Origin: Symsagittifera roscoffensis | Taxonomy: Eukaryota > Xenacoelomorpha > Acoela > Convolutidae | Length of the DNA stretch: 64,000 nucleotides | Direction: 5' to 3' | Assembly: GCF_963678635.1 (NCBI RefSeq) | Contig: NC_087067.1 | Coordinates: 53,252,233 to 53,316,232, forward strand | Translations under genes and position numbers: made by a program | Notes under the pieces: model-generated | The model's input: only the letters and a program-made list of their open reading frames with translations | The model's database searches: none | Told to the model about the DNA's origin: nothing | Shown: positions 30,040 through 41,674 of the stretch, one piece after another | How the letters are laid out: every line of letters begins with the position of its first letter | How positions within the stretch are numbered: position 1 is the stretch's first letter

Positions 30040-33000
30040 ACTGCAATTCCGTGAGGATGCGGAGTCTGTGGGTAACCTGGGTCAGCAGCATTCAACTCCT
30101 GCAGTAGTCCATCTAAAAGCTCCTGCAAATCAAGGTAGAAATGTATCCGCCTCTGCGGCTACAAGTGACACTCAAGAGCACCCAAGTAGCAGCGGATCAA
30201 ATGTGTGTTGTGTGTGAGGAAGGGGTCCTTTCAAGGGCAAGATAGGGATGGAGCAGCATATGAAGCGCGCCCACCCTGAAGAACATTGCAAGAGTAAGGA
30301 ACCATCCACTGTTCGTTCAAATGCGCACTGGACATGGTGGAGGAAATGGCGTTGGTGGTCAGGGAACTGAATATCATGGAGAGTAATTTAACTGCTATCA
30401 AAAAAAATCGTCGACTGGCGAAGGCTTTCCCTGGAAGAACCGTCGATAGCTTCAACGGCTTGAGACGCCAGCCAGAATTTCTCCAGCTGGCAAAAGAAAT
30501 GGCAAATGTTGTGGAAGAAGAGGAGGAAGACGAGGATTTAGATACACCCTCTGCGTCAGAACTTCTGAAGCCATCAGATATCGATAAGTCCCTTCTATTT
30601 ATCGATCCACAGTCCAATTTCGAGGAATTGAGTGAGATCGAATTGAATGCATTCATCGAAAAGGAGTGGAATGCTTGGTATGAAAAATTACCGAAGGAGA
30701 AGGTAGCTCCTAGAAAGAGCAGTCGTGTGACAGCGGGCCTTAAAGCGCGAAAGCTGAGAAGGCATAAATACGCGAGAGTACAAGCGATGTTTTTTAAAAA
30801 TCGCAGTCGAACGGCTAAATCCTGTATTGATGGAAGTTGGCAAGAAATTGGAAAAGCAAAAGCAACCATTAACACCGAGGTGTTTTTGAGAACCTGGAAG
30901 AGTTTTGTTGAAAGCCCAGGGAGAAGCCCAAAGAAATTGAAGGAAAAGCAAGAGTGAAACCGTTTGAACACGCTGAGGTTCTGAAAGCTTCGAGAAGCAT
31001 GGGAGAGAGTGCATGTGGGCCAGATGGCCTATCGGTAAAAGTAGTCAAGAAAATACCGATCAATGTGCTGATTCCACATTTTACCCTGTGGACGTCGGCA
31101 GAGTACCTTCCAGAACAGCTTCTGAAATGGAGAACAGTTTTTATCCCTAAGGAGGAAAGGACTTTGGACCCTTTGAAGTTCAGACCAATTACGATTGCAA
31201 GTGTAATCACGCGATGTCTGCATAAGATACTTGCAGACAGAATCTCGGGAATGGTGACGGATAGTCCGAGGCAAAGGGGATTCAAACAAGGTGAAGGCAC
31301 TGCCGAGAACCTTGCAACTCTACAGTGTGTGATAGCGGAGTGCAAAAGAGAAAGAAGAAGTGCAAAAATTGCTCTTGTTGATATTGCGAAAGCATTCGAC
31401 AGTGTAACGCATCAAGCAATTGCTCAATACAGCCTTGTTGCCCGGGCGGATCCAAAGCTGATCAGATTTGTGATGAAAGGGTATGCCCGCCAGAGTTCAT
31501 TAAGGTGAGAAGTCAGTACTGATGTATTAAGGCGAGAAATTGAGTGTAAAGCCTTCAAGAGGGGTAAGACAAGGAGACCCCCTTACCCCTGTACTGTTTA
31601 ACCTGGTAATCGATCAGGTTTTGAAAGGAATAGCGACGACATCAGGTGTTCGAATAAAATCTGCAAGAGTGAATCAGTTGGCATATGCAGATGATGTCGT
31701 CCTATTGGCTGAAACAGAGAGAGGGTTGCAACACTCTATAGATCAGTTCGAGAAAGGATTAAAAGATGCAGGACTGGAGATCAATAGAGACAAGTAAGCG
31801 ACAATTGAAATCGACACTGTTCCTCGGGACAGGCAAGTCGTTGTGAAAAGCTCTAAACCATATCGGTGCTCTAAAGGTGACCTGCCGGCCTTGAGCGTAA
31901 CAATATTCTACTGGGGTACCTGGGGTGGAGCTGGGTGCTAGTGGGAGCAGAGTCACTTGTATCAGGCGGTTGGAAGAAAAGATCATGGCAATCAGAAAAG
32001 CACCGCTGAAACCCCAGCAGCGACTCTGGATCCTCAAAGCCCACTTAATTCCAGGACTTTTCCACCAGCTTATTCAGTGACGAAGTATGTTTTGAGCGGC
32101 ATGGACAGGGTGCTGAGACGCACTGTAAGGAGCTTTCTCAACTGGCCCTCGGACACACCAGTTGAGATGTTCCATGCTGAAGAGAATGCAGGAGGGCTGG
32201 GCATCCCCCTGCTTAAAGTGTGCATACCAATCATGAAAGAGCAACGATTGGCCAGACTTGCGAGATCAAATTATGAGATAATGGCGGATGTGGCGAACAC
32301 CTCATATTTTCAAGAGCAATTGAGGAAAGTGGCCAAGTTACGAGGAAAAGTCAAAAAATTGACCCCTAGGGACAAAAAGGAGACTAGATACGCCCTGAAG
32401 GAAGCGCTCCACGAGAAACTAGATAGAAAGGGGCTTCAGGCTATCCAGATTAGTGGAGGTCACAGAGTATTGACAAACGGCACTCTCCTAACGAAAGGTG
32501 GAAATTATATTGCCTGTATGACGATACGAGGCAATTTAATAGCAACCAAGTCCCGGATCGCAAAATGGCAAAGACCAGGACACGTCTTGTGACAGTTGCG
32601 GCAGACGAGAGACCCTGGGGCATATTCTGCAAGTCTGTCTGAGATCCTGGGGCGAAAGGATTAAGAGACATGATCAAATTAGCGCATTTGTCTCTAAAAA
32701 GGCGAGAAACAAGGGCTTCGAAGTGGAAGTGTGGGAAGAGCCTGTAGTCAAAACATCTAGAGGCATAAGTAAACCAGATTTGGTTTTGACTAATGAAAGA
32801 ATCGCGTTCGTGCTAGACACGATCATATGCAGCGACAATGCATTACTTTCATCGGTTCATCAGCAGAAAGTAGACTACTATAACGTGGCTGATGTGAGAC
32901 AATGGGTTCTAAAGGAAACCAGAACCGATGAGGTCGTGTTCGGCAGCATAACAATTAGCTCGAGGGGAGCTATGGCGCGTGAAACGACAGACGCCCTGCA

Positions 33001-33112
33001 CAGGATTGGCATTGCAGCGGCGGAGAGAGAACTGATGATTGTCAAGGTGTTGGAAGGGAATGTGCGCACCCTACAACAGTGGAGAAGGAGCGGCTATACA
33101 GCACACGTTTGA
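30040..33112 (+). pseudogene. R2 polyprotein, family A2 copy a (frameshifts and stops)
   Basis: Zinc finger near 30,205 with one C replaced by TGA (copy b has TGC). Two inserted bases (ACATGG against ACAGTGG) break the start of the Myb region. Then an open stretch 30,334-30,957 with NRRLAKAFPGRTVDSFNGLRR and RRHKYARVQAMFFK; a one-base shift at about 30,920; an RT stretch 30,954-31,508 (VFIPKEERTLDPLKFRPITI, IALVDIAKAFDSVTH); an insertion with stops at 31,500-31,530; RT motifs B and C 31,540-31,797 (RGVRQGDPLTPVLFNLVID, YADDVVLLAE); thumb and linker to 32,592; CCHC knuckle (CDSCGRRETLGHILQVC) in the next frame; and RLE 32,723-33,112 with SKPDLVLTNERIAFVLDTII intact. Not functional as a whole. 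Confidence 0.85.
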
Positions 33113-33194
33113 GAAGATGAATGACGGCAGCCAGAGAAGGGAAACCATCTGGCTGCTTGAAGTGCGAAAAACGGTGCGATTGAACTGTGCGCTA

Positions 33195-33217
33195 GTATAC
33201 TCCTTATAATAGTATAC
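33195..33217 (+). promoter_or_regulatory. Conserved 3' UTR hairpin, family A2
   Basis: GTATAC, loop TCCTTATAATA, GTATAC after GCGCTA. All solo A2 3' ends and all satellite units begin their A2 homology at the right arm of this hairpin (33,212). Confidence 0.7.
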
Positions 33218-33391
33218 AAAAGTCTGATGGACCTAAATTGATTTCCGAGCTGTTATTTTTGAATGAGGCGATGAAATAATAATGATACATTGTAGTATAT
33301 TTAGTACATATTTATGTTGATTTGTTTATAAAAACGCGGATTTTGGAAATACCAGGTTGTCGTAATTGAAGTCTTTCTGAAAAAAAATAAG

Positions 33392-33591
33392 TATGACTCT
33401 CTTATCTGTAATTATGACTCTCAAATTATACAGGCTGATGGAGAGAGCATTATTTAATTGAATCTCTTAAGGGTTTCCAGACACTCGATAAACTGAAATC
33501 CCATAAGGGCTAGCATACCACATTAAAATATGCAAACCCAAAACTGGAACTGTTTTATGGAGCAGTTTCCAGTACATTTGACTCTCTTAAG
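33392..33591 (+). repeat. E spacer, short version
   Basis: Follows the A2 copy a poly-A. Ends in TGACTCTCTTAAG at 33,591 before a mini-element. The last section lacks the ACTCTCC duplication seen in the copy at 29,659. Confidence 0.55.
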
Positions 33592-33915
33592 CAGTGCCTC
33601 CCGTGTTAGGATTGAGTCGTTGGCATTCACTGTAAGTAGTCGAGATGAAGAATGACGTCAACCAGAAAAGGGAAACCATCTGGTTGACTGAAAATGCGAC
33701 AATTAGCAAGCTTGAACTTTGGGCTACTATACCCCTTCTAATATTATACCAAACTCATTTAAACTAAACGTTTCATATTATTGATGCCAATAATTTGATA
33801 ATGAATCCAAGCAGTATATTTAGTACATGTACTTGTGGATTTATTAATGTAAATGTCATTTTGTATGTGAAACTAAGAGTTCCCATTTTAAATTTTTACG
33901 CCAAAAAAGAAACTA
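33592..33915 (+). mobile_element. Mini-element: 30-base A2 5' stub joined to a B 3' end
   Basis: CAGTGCCTCCCGTGTTAGGA..GTCGTT (33,592-33,621) is a single A2 5' terminal stub. From 33,622 (GGCATTCACTGTAAGTAG) it is the end of a B copy 3-like ORF and its 3' UTR, down to CCAAAAAAGAAACTAATAAG. It therefore has a 5' end from one family, a 3' end from another and nothing between. No ORF. Confidence 0.7.
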
Positions 33916-33920
33916 ATAAG

Positions 33921-34070
33921 TATGACACTCTTTTCTGTAACTATGACTCTCAAATTATACAGGCTGATGGAGAGAGCCAGATTTAATGAGCTCTTTAGGA
34001 TTGCCAGAAACTCGATCAACTGAAATCTCATAAGGGCTCTAGCATACCCCATCAAAATATGCGAACCCAA
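33921..34070 (+). repeat. E spacer fused to B copy 3
   Basis: TATGACACTCTTTTCTGTAA then CTATGACTCTC (GTAACTATGACTCTC in all, an exact 28S match), hairpin region GGGCTCTAGCATACCCC, ending GCGAACCCAA where B coding DNA starts. Confidence 0.6.
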
Positions 34071-35468
34071 ATATGCACACGATGATGTTCTCCTTGCTAA
34101 AGGGGAAATGGGCCTCCAGCAATCAATTGACTAGTTCGAGAAACTCTAAGAATACGAAGACTGGAAATCAATCGATCAAAGTGCGTCACAATCGATCTAG
34201 ACACTGTCCCAAGAGATCGACAATTAGTAGTTAGATGCCAAAAACGTGAAAATGCTCTAAAGGAGACTTACATGCAATGAAAGTTGTACAATTATAAAAG
34301 TACATGGGAATTGACTTGGAAGCAAGTGAAACTCGTATAACATTCATCAAGAGGATAGAGGAGAAAATTATGACTATTAAAAAAGCGCAGCTAAAACCTC
34401 AGCAGCCAGTGGATTCTGAAGACTCACCTGATACCAGGATTGTTCCATCAACTTGTTCTGGGTTCAGTGTCCAAGGTAATGTTATCTGACATGGACCGAA
34501 ACATCCGGCGCACAGTGAGAAAAATTCTCCATTGGCCTTACACACCAATGGAGAGGTTTCACGCTAATGAAGATGCCGGAAGATTGGGCATCATTTAGCA
34601 AAAGGTCTGTATTCCTATCCTGAAAGAGCAAATCCTGAAAGAGCAAAGTATTGCATGGAAAAGTCGGAGGACTTACCCCCAGAAATAAGAGAGAAATCCA
34701 GGACGCTCTCAAAGCTGCCCTTCATTAGATGGTCGATGTCAAAGGACTAGCATCGGTCCAAATCAGGGGCGGCCATTCGATATTGACGAATGGTACACTA
34801 CAAATGACAGGTAGAAACTTTATTGGTGTAATGAAGATTCGAGGAAATCTTGTTTCTACCAAATCCCGAATAGCTAACTGGCATCGGGGTCAAGATACCT
34901 CCTGTGATAGTTGTGGAAGGAGGGAGACTCTGGGCCACATACTGCAAGTGTGTCCCAGAAGCTGGAACGAGCGCATAAGAAGGCACGATCGTACAAGCGC
35001 CTTCGTTGTGAATTAAGCTAAAGACAAAGGCTTTCAAATTTGGCAAGAATCAATTCTCAGAACCCAAATGGGTATGAGAACACCAGACTTGATATTGGCA
35101 AAGGAGGGTGTAGCTTTAGTAATAGACACCATCATCTGTAGTGACAATGCCGAGCTATACGATGTTAATAGGCAAAAAGTCAACTACTATAACACATCCG
35201 AGCTTCAAGATTTGGTGAAGAGAGAAACTGGGTGTGAACGAGTAGAATTTTGCAGCATTGCATTGATTGGAGAGGAGCGATGGCTCGTCAAACAAGCGAG
35301 GTTCTACATCGAATTGGGATCACAGCTGCAGATGGACAGCTGATGATCGTAAGAGTTTTGGAAGGCAGTTTGCGCACCCTTCAACAGTGGAAAAGAAGTG
35401 CATTCACTGTAAGTAGTCGAGATGAAGAACGACGTCAACCAGAGAAGGTAAACCATCTGGTTGATTGA
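34071..35468 (+). pseudogene. R2 polyprotein remnant, family B copy 3
   Basis: RT motif C has become YAHDDVLL, with a stop shortly after (GACTAGTTCGAG). RT-thumb pieces lie at 34,304-34,489. A deletion of about 100 bp near 34,650 is marked by a repeated CCTGAAAGAGCAAA. The stretch 34,729-35,016 holds the CCHC knuckle CDSCGRRETLGHILQVC and RRHD, ending at TAA where copy 1 has AAA or GCC. The stretch 35,068-35,343 holds RTPDLILAKEGVALVIDTII, that is, both catalytic D residues but T for K before P. A one-base change near 35,270 moves the C-terminal RLE tail to another frame (35,250-35,468). Non-functional. Confidence 0.8.
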
Positions 35469-35700
35469 AACTGCGAAAATGATAAAGCTTGAACTTTGTG
35501 CTAGTATATCCCTTCTAATAGTATACAAAGTTCATTGAAACTAAATTTAGTTGATATCTCATATTGTTGATGCCAGTAATTTGACATTGAATCAAAGCAG
35601 TATATTTTGTACAATATTTGTGGATTTATCAAGATAAATGTCAATTTTAATGTGGAACTAAGACTTACCAATTTAATTTTTTACGCCAAAAAAGAAACAA
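34071..35700 (+). mobile_element. R2-clade element, family B copy 3 (5'-truncated)
   Basis: Enters B at RT motif C (ATATGCACACGATGATGTTC) directly after E. The junction is the same as in B copy 4. The 3' UTR keeps GTATATCCCTTCTAATAGTA with a nearly perfect hairpin. The end is CCAAAAAAGAAACAAG rather than a clean A tract. Confidence 0.75.
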
Positions 35701-35704
35701 GTAA

Positions 35705-35854
35705 GTATGACTCTCTTTTCCGTAACTATGACTCTTAAATTATTCAAGCTGGTTGAGAGAGCCATATTTAATTGAGTCTCTTCAGGGTTGTCAGACACTC
35801 GATAAACTGAAATCTCATAAAGGCTAGCATACGCCATCAAAACATAAGAACCCA
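35705..35854 (+). repeat. E spacer fused to B copy 4
   Basis: Like 33,921-34,070: TATGACTCTCTTTTCCGTAA, CTATGACTCTT, GTTGTCAGACACTCG, GGCTAGCATACGCC, then AACCCAA before B coding DNA. Confidence 0.6.
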
Positions 35855-37242
35855 AATATGCAGACGATGATGTTCTCCAAGCTGAATCAGAAATGGGCCT
35901 CCAGCAACCGATTGACCAGTTCGAAGAAGGTCTACAATTACGAGGACTGGAAATCAATCGATTAAAGTGCGCTACAATCGATCTAGACACTGTCCCAAGA
36001 GATCGACAACTAGCTGTTAGATGCCAAATAGCGTACACGTGCTCCAAAGGAGACTTACCTGCAATAAATGTTGTACAGTTCTACGAGTACCTGGGAATTG
36101 ACTTGGGTGCAAGTGGAACTCGTATAACATCCATCAAGCGGCTAGAGGATAAAGTAATGGCTATTAAAAAAGTGCCGCTAAAACCTCAGCAGCGACTTTG
36201 ATTCCGAAGACTCACCTGATACCAGGACTGTTCTATCAGCTTGTTCTGGACTCAGTGTCCAAGGGAATATTATCTGGCATGGACATAGACATCAGGCGCA
36301 CAGTAAGCAACATTCTCCATCGGCCTGGGAGATGCCGGAAGATTGGGCATCCTTTTGCTACAGGACTGTATTCCTATCCTGAAAGAGCAAAGACTGGTGA
36401 GAATCCTCAACTCGAGTGACGAACTAATCGGCAGAATTGTTGCGACCTCATTTTTCTTGCAGCAATTAAAAAAATAAAGGCATTGCATAGAAAAACCGGA
36501 GGACTTACACCCAGAAAAAAGAGAGAAACCCAGGACACTCTCAAAGCTGCCCTTCATGATAATTTCGACGGCAAAGTACTAGCATCGGTCCAAATCAGTG
36601 GTGGTCATTCGATATTGACGAATGGTAAAATGGTACACTATAGAAGAAGGGTAGAAAATTTATTGGTGTAATGAAGATTCGAGGAAATCTTGTTTCTACC
36701 AAGTCCCGATTAGCTCGCTGGCATCGGTGTCAAGACACCTCCTGCGATAGTTGTGGAAGGAGGGAGAACCTGGGCCACATTCTGCAAATGTGCCCAGAAG
36801 CTGGGGCGACCGCATTAGAAGACATGATCGTACAAGCGCCTTCGTTGTGAATAAATCCAAAGACAAAGGCTTTCAAAGTCGGCAAGAACCAATTATCAAA
36901 ACCCAAATAGGCATGAGAAAACCAGATGTAGTATTGGCAAAGGAGGGTGTAGCTTTAGTCTCAGACACCATCATATGTAGTGACAATGCCGAGCTATACG
37001 AAGTTAATAGGCAAAAAGTCTACTATAACACACCCGAGCTCCAAGATTGGTGGGAGAGAGAAACTAAGTGTGAACGAGTAGAGTTTTGCAGCATTGCAAT
37101 AACTAGGAGAGGAGCGATGACTCGTGAAACAAGCGAGGTCCTACAACGAACTGGGATCACAGCTGATGATCGGATGAGATTTGGAAGGCAGTTTGCGCAA
37201 CCTTCAACAGAGGAAAAGAAATGCATTCACTATAATAAGTAG
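35855..37242 (+). pseudogene. R2 polyprotein remnant, family B copy 4
   Basis: RT C-terminal part open at 35,893-36,201 (GLEINRLKCATID, FYEYLGIDLGASGTRITS), shifted near 36,200 by a missing base (CGACTTTGATTCC), then 36,198-36,419. The CCHC region reads CDSCGRRENLGHILQMC in overlapping frames near 36,740. The RLE stretch 36,751-37,242 has RKPDVVLAKEGVALVSDTII, with both D residues. The C-terminus is garbled by a deletion at about 37,170. Non-functional. Confidence 0.8.
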
Positions 37243-37534
37243 TCGAGATGAAGAATGACGTCAACCAGAAAAGGGAAACCATCTGGTTGACTGAAACTGC
37301 GAAAATGAGGAAGCTTGAACTTTGGGCTAGTATAACCCTTCTAATAGTAAACCAAACTCATTAAAACTAAGTTAAGTTGATGTTTAAAATTATTGATGCC
37401 AATAATTTGTCAATGAATCAAAGCAGTATATTTTGTACATGTATTTGTGGATATATCAATGTAAATGTCATTTTGTATGTGAAGCTGAGACTTCCGAATT
37501 TGAGTTTTTATTCCGAAAAAATTTTAAAAAAATA
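35855..37534 (+). mobile_element. R2-clade element, family B copy 4 (5'-truncated)
   Basis: Starts ATATGCAGACGATGATGTTC, at the same base of B as copy 3. Ends in A-rich TTCCGAAAAAATTTTAAAAA followed by TATGAATCTCTT at 37,539. The 3' UTR keeps AAGGGAAACCATCTGG and GGGCTAGTATAACCC, with its hairpin weakened (GTATAA / GTAAAC). Confidence 0.75.
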
Positions 37535-37538
37535 TAAG

Positions 37539-37904
37539 TATGAATCTCTTTTCTGTAACTATGACTCTCAAATTATACAGGCTGATGAAGAGAAGAGAGA
37601 CTTAATTAAATGACTCTCTTCAGAGTTGCCAGACACTCGATAAACTGAATTCTCATAAGGGCTAGCAAACCCCACAAAAACATGCCAGCCCGAAACTGAA
37701 ACTGTTTTATGGAGCAGTTTCCGGTTCTCAGCATTTGTAAATACTAGGGTAATGCCTGACTGTAAATACCTGACTGCCACTTAAATGGGGGTGGTTAGAC
37801 GGAGTTAGATTCAGTGGACATTCAAATGCTCTTTTTTCTATATTCCCAACGTTCTTTAACTCTTCTGCTCTACTGTCATCTAAGACATCTTTGACTCTCT
37901 TAAG
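37539..37904 (+). repeat. E spacer, long version, before D copy 2
   Basis: Matches 315-693 throughout, with the same right end (CTCTACTGTCATCTAAG..TTTGACTCTCTTAAG). The E-D pair is therefore a recurring unit, at 315 and at 37,539. Confidence 0.6.
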
Positions 37905-40900
37905 ACTATCCACACACCTCCCCGATTGATGAGAGTCAGAAACAGGGGCATTAGGCTGTTGCTGATGTGCCTGCTGGCTAAAATGTGCCTCTAGCAAGTT
38001 GTCTCGGGGCGGACCGGAAAACTGCCGTCCGGTGAACAGATGTGACTACCTTAAAAGTACGCCATCTATTTACCTGCAAAGGCAAATAGTCTGTAGGTTC
38101 GGCCTACAGGAGTAAAAAAAATTAAGAATCGGAATAATCAAGAAGAACCTGCCTCAGCAGGAGAACGACACGAGTTGTCGAGGGAGGGAAGCACGGTGGA
38201 AAGTGAGGAGAATAGCTGCTGCCAACTGTGTGGAAAAGGCCCCTTCCGTGGAAAGCTAGGCCTAAGTCAGCATGTTAGATTAACCCACACTGACGAGTAC
38301 CACCAGAGATTGCAGTCGACTGCACGAAAGGAAGCGTTATGATCTATACAGGAGATAACAATCATTGCCAAGTCACTCCCTTCAAGAGCATTCTTGAGAA
38401 TCTCGCACTACAGGATTTTGATACAAGTAGTGACGAAGAGATGCCTCCGAAAAATATACTAAACGCTGCTGGAGTGCATCAATCTCCAGAAACTATCATT
38501 AACTTCTGGCCCGATTACCCTGCAAAACCCACCGTGGGAGCTGTCAGAGTTTATTGATAGATATTGTGAAGTGTAGGCATCAATATGCATGTATGCAGAC
38601 CCTCTGGAAATTGGATGGAGGAAGAGCTGCAAAAGCAGTTATGGATGGTTCGTTGAGAGAATTCGGCTTAGCTAGAAATGAACCTTCCCGATAAGTTTTT
38701 CGATGTGCGGCAGGAAGTCATAGAAACGGGTGGAGAGAAACCAGTGACCGAGGATCTGTGGACTGGAAAGGACTATCCCCATCAGTTATGATGAAGTCTT
38801 GGAGAGTCAATGGGAGCAACTGCAACAAGTCCGGGCAGAATTACTGCAAAAATCCTGAAAGCGGTTCCCATTGACGTGCTGTCTTCCCACTTAAATCTAT
38901 GGATTGAAGGCTAGCAGCTTCCTGAAACACTGCTCTTGGGAGTAATGCCCTTCTCAAGCATCGTCCCTCGACCATGGCTAGCATGATTGCAAGATAATAG
39001 CACAAAATTCCAGCAAAAAATAATTGAGAGTGTGACCACGACCCGAGGCAAAAAGAGTTCAGGAAAGAAGATGAAATAGCGACAAACACCATGCTGTTGC
39101 AAACTTTGCTGGCTGAGGCCAAGAGCGACAGACGACAGCTCAAATTGGCCATTATCGATGTTGCTAAGGCTTTTGACAGTGTTACCCACAGACACTTGCG
39201 AGAGCAGCTAAGAGCTGGAGTCGACGAGAAGCTAGGACGGTACATTATGGACGGATATAGCCGGCACGAAACTGTGTTGGAAAAAGCGAGATGCACGAGA
39301 CGCATCAAGCCCGCTACAGGTGGGGGGCAAAGCAATCCACTATCTCCAGTTTTGTTTAACCTAGTAGTGGATGAAGTTTTGATGAGTCTTCCAGAAATAA
39401 CTGGATTCAAACTGGGCAATGCTAAGGTCGGCAACCTTGCGTATGCTGACGACATTGTCCTCTTAGCAGAGAGTGAGCCCGGTCTCCAAGACTAGATTAG
39501 TCACCTGGAAGAACGACTGGCGAAGAGGGGTTTGAGTATCAATATCGGGAAGTGTGCAACATTAGACCTCAGCACAGTTGCGAGAGAGTGGCAGATTAAG
39601 GTTAAAGCTACAGCCTACGCCTCCAGAAAAGACCCACTGCCAGTGATGAAAGCTTATAGTTTTTACAAATATCTTGGAATTCACACTGGTGAGACGCGGT
39701 GAGAATATCCTCACTGAGAAAGCTAAAGAAGAAGTTAGAGGAGCTAAAGAAAGCTCATCTGAAACCACAACAGCGTCTGTGGATGCTGAAAATTACATGA
39801 TATCTGCTCTTTATCACGAACTGATTCTCTGTAGAGTGAGGAAAAGCGTACTCAGTGTCCTAGACAGCGTGATCAGAAGATTTGTCAGAGTGACTTTAAG
39901 GTGGCCAAAAGACACCAGAAACGAGCTGGTTCATGCATATGTTGATGATGGAGGGCTTGGTGTACCATAATTAAAATTTGAAGTCCCCAGGCTTAGAGAG
40001 TGCAGAATAAACAAGCTGCTGATGGACTCAGACCCAATAGTAGTCGAATTGAGCAAGACGGCATTCTTCCAGAAGCTGCAACTAGAGATGGAAAAAGATA
40101 GACCAGCACTAATGAACTCAACGGTCCGGATTAAAGCTGAAACAAGAGAAGCTTTTAAAACAGCATTGCACGAGTCAAGTGACGGTGACGCGCTCAAGTG
40201 GCTGACGCTGGATGGAGGTCAAAATCCCCTATTCAATGGCACATCCCTGATGAAGGGAGAACTTTCCAGGAAGACCTCAAGGTTTGTGTTCTCCACATAT
40301 GCCCAAGTAGCTGGGGCGAGACAATACGGCGGCACGGAAGGGTTGTAGACCTGGTCAAGAGCAAACTGGAGAAGAAGAACTACGATAATCTCTCCGAACC
40401 CATCATAAGAACAAATCAGGGGACGAGAAAACCTGGTCTTGTTGTAATCAAGGAGGGGTGCTCATGGGTACTTAATGGAATTGTGTGCAGTGATAACATC
40501 AACCCAGACGAAGCGCACGACCTAAAGGTAAGATACTACGACTGTGCAGAAGTGAGAACAACGGTTAGGGAGAGAACTGGCGCTGACACTGTTGTTCGGT
40601 GCAATAGCAGTATCATGGCGAGGAGCAATGGCAAAAAAAACAGTGAAGCTTCTACTTGACCTGAAAAAGGCAGAGCTGCAGCTCCTCATTGTGCGTGCAC
40701 AAGAGGGGTCAGTCAGAGTCTACCTGCAATGGAGAAGAAGCGGGTTTTGCGAGCTCACCCCCTTCAATGATGTTAACATCCAGAGAACATAAGCGGATCT
40801 CGATGTTTGAATTTCCTGAAATCGGAACTCAAACTCTGGGCTAACAGACCCCATCATAGTCTGGTAATCCAAAACTATAAACTCATTGGATGAAGTTGTG

Positions 40901-40961
40901 TAAATTAACAATGCTTTATCTACAATGACCTCCTCTGAATTTTGTTTTTGCAAAAAAAAAA
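37905..40961 (+). mobile_element. R2-clade element, family D copy 2, near full length
   Basis: About 3.06 kb, starting directly after TGACTCTCTTAAG and ending in an A tract at 40,952-40,961. It is the only D copy with a zinc finger and with the RT-RLE linker that is deleted in copies 1 and 3. The hairpin lies after GGGCTAA near 40,842 (CAGACCCCATCATAGTCTG). Confidence 0.85.
38190..40790 (+). pseudogene. R2 polyprotein, family D copy 2 (frameshifts and stops)
   Basis: C2H2 finger at about 38,218-38,290: CQLCGKGPFRGKLGLSQH, five residues, then H. The Myb region follows with its first W turned to TGA (TTATGATCTATACAGGAG reads L-stop-SIQE). The 5' part of the RT is degenerate. A good stretch 39,091-39,495 holds motif A (LAIIDVAKAFDSVTH), motif B as GGGQSNPLSPVLFNL (QG changed to QS) and LAYADDIVLLAESE, then TAG. 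Thumb pieces follow, with a knuckle-like region garbled near 40,300 and RLE RKPGLVVIKEGCSWVLNGIVC at 40,430-40,500. As in both other D copies the endonuclease has G and N in place of the two catalytic D residues. Confidence 0.8.
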
Positions 40962-40968
40962 CAATGAG

Positions 40969-41314
40969 TTTGACTCTCTTATACTGCGAACCCAAAATGA
41001 CTCTTATAAATGACTCTCTTATAAATAAGCGAACCCAAAACTGAAACTGTTTTATGGAGCATTTTCCAGTACTCCTTATTTGTAAATACTAGGGTAATCA
41101 CGAACCAATTAGGCAGGGAGTAGGGCTTGTCGCTCCTGACTGCCCCTGAAATGAGGTGGCTAGACGGAGTTAGATCCAGCGGACATTCGAAAGCTATTTT
41201 TTCTATATTCCCAATGTTCTTTAACTCTTCTGTTTTCTGTGGCAAAGAAAAATTCAATTCCCAGCTCAAAAAGTATGCTTCGCACAACAATCTCAATTTT
41301 TTTAACTATCAAAT
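40969..41314 (+). repeat. E spacer, rearranged, leading into 28S fragment
   Basis: Has lost the double target motif and hairpin part. Instead AAATGACTCTCTTATAAATA and GCGAACCCAAAA occur twice. The right half (TGGAGCATTTTCCAGTACTC to TTTAACTATCAAATA) matches the E blocks at 3.5 and 7.1 kb. Confidence 0.55.
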
Positions 41315-41350
41315 AACCGCGGGTAAACCGCGAGAGTAATTCTGACTATC
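41315..41350 (+). rRNA. 28S rRNA gene fragment upstream of a family C fragment
   Basis: AACCGCGGGTAAACCGCGAG then AGTAATTCTGACTATC: the third copy of the 28S piece. The segment AACTCAGACTATCTTTTTTG is then repeated in tandem (41,345-41,380), so the target side is duplicated. Confidence 0.75.
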
Positions 41351-41370
41351 TTTTTTGTAACTCAGACTAT

Positions 41371-41674
41371 CTTTTTTGTAAGCCCTGTCACAAGACGAGG
41401 GCTCACAAGGGATCAAACTCAGAGGCAGGGACACACACGGGCGGGGAGGTGACCAGTTCACAGCCCGTCAGTTGCCACGTGACAGCCCCGAACTGAAGTT
41501 GCGAGATTTGTGGGGGAGGACCTTACAAAGGTCCTTCAGGACTCACACAACACATGAGGTTGACACACCCTGACGAACACCACGCAGCCCAGACCAGCAG
41601 AGTGGCAAGAACCAATCCCAGATAGTCCCAGGAGGAAATAGCACTAGTCGCCAAGGTACTCCCTACAGTACAAG
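41371..41674 (+). pseudogene. Family C 5' fragment (zinc fingers and start of Myb)
   Basis: Reads CKPCHKTRAHKGSNSEAG, then a stop and SCEICGGGPYKGPSGLTQHM with two H residues, then RVARTNPR, a stop and SQEEIALVAKVLPTVQ, where it is cut. Begins after the duplicated 28S tail like C copy 3 at 49,185, and shares its GGATCAAACTCAGAGGCAGG. It is truncated at its 3' side by GGACTCTCTTAAG and the A1 5' end, so A1 or its target has replaced the rest. Confidence 0.75.

Larger units (their letters stand above)
29869..33387 (+). mobile_element. R2-clade element, family A2 copy a, full length
   Basis: About 3.52 kb, within the usual R2 size. The 5' end follows TGACTCTCTTAAG directly and the 3' A tract (33,380-33,387) is followed by TATGACTCTCTTA. 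The 5' UTR carries two copies of the terminal stub CAGTGCCTCC..TTAGGATTGA, a stem-loop and the conserved block GCGGTAATCATCGATCTCAT. It shares several frameshifts with copy b at 60,514. Confidence 0.85.

Noticed and set aside
30231-30971. 246-codon reverse-strand ORF
   Set aside because: It is the antisense shadow of the A2 Myb/linker coding region, serine/phenylalanine-rich as expected from the codon bias of the sense strand.
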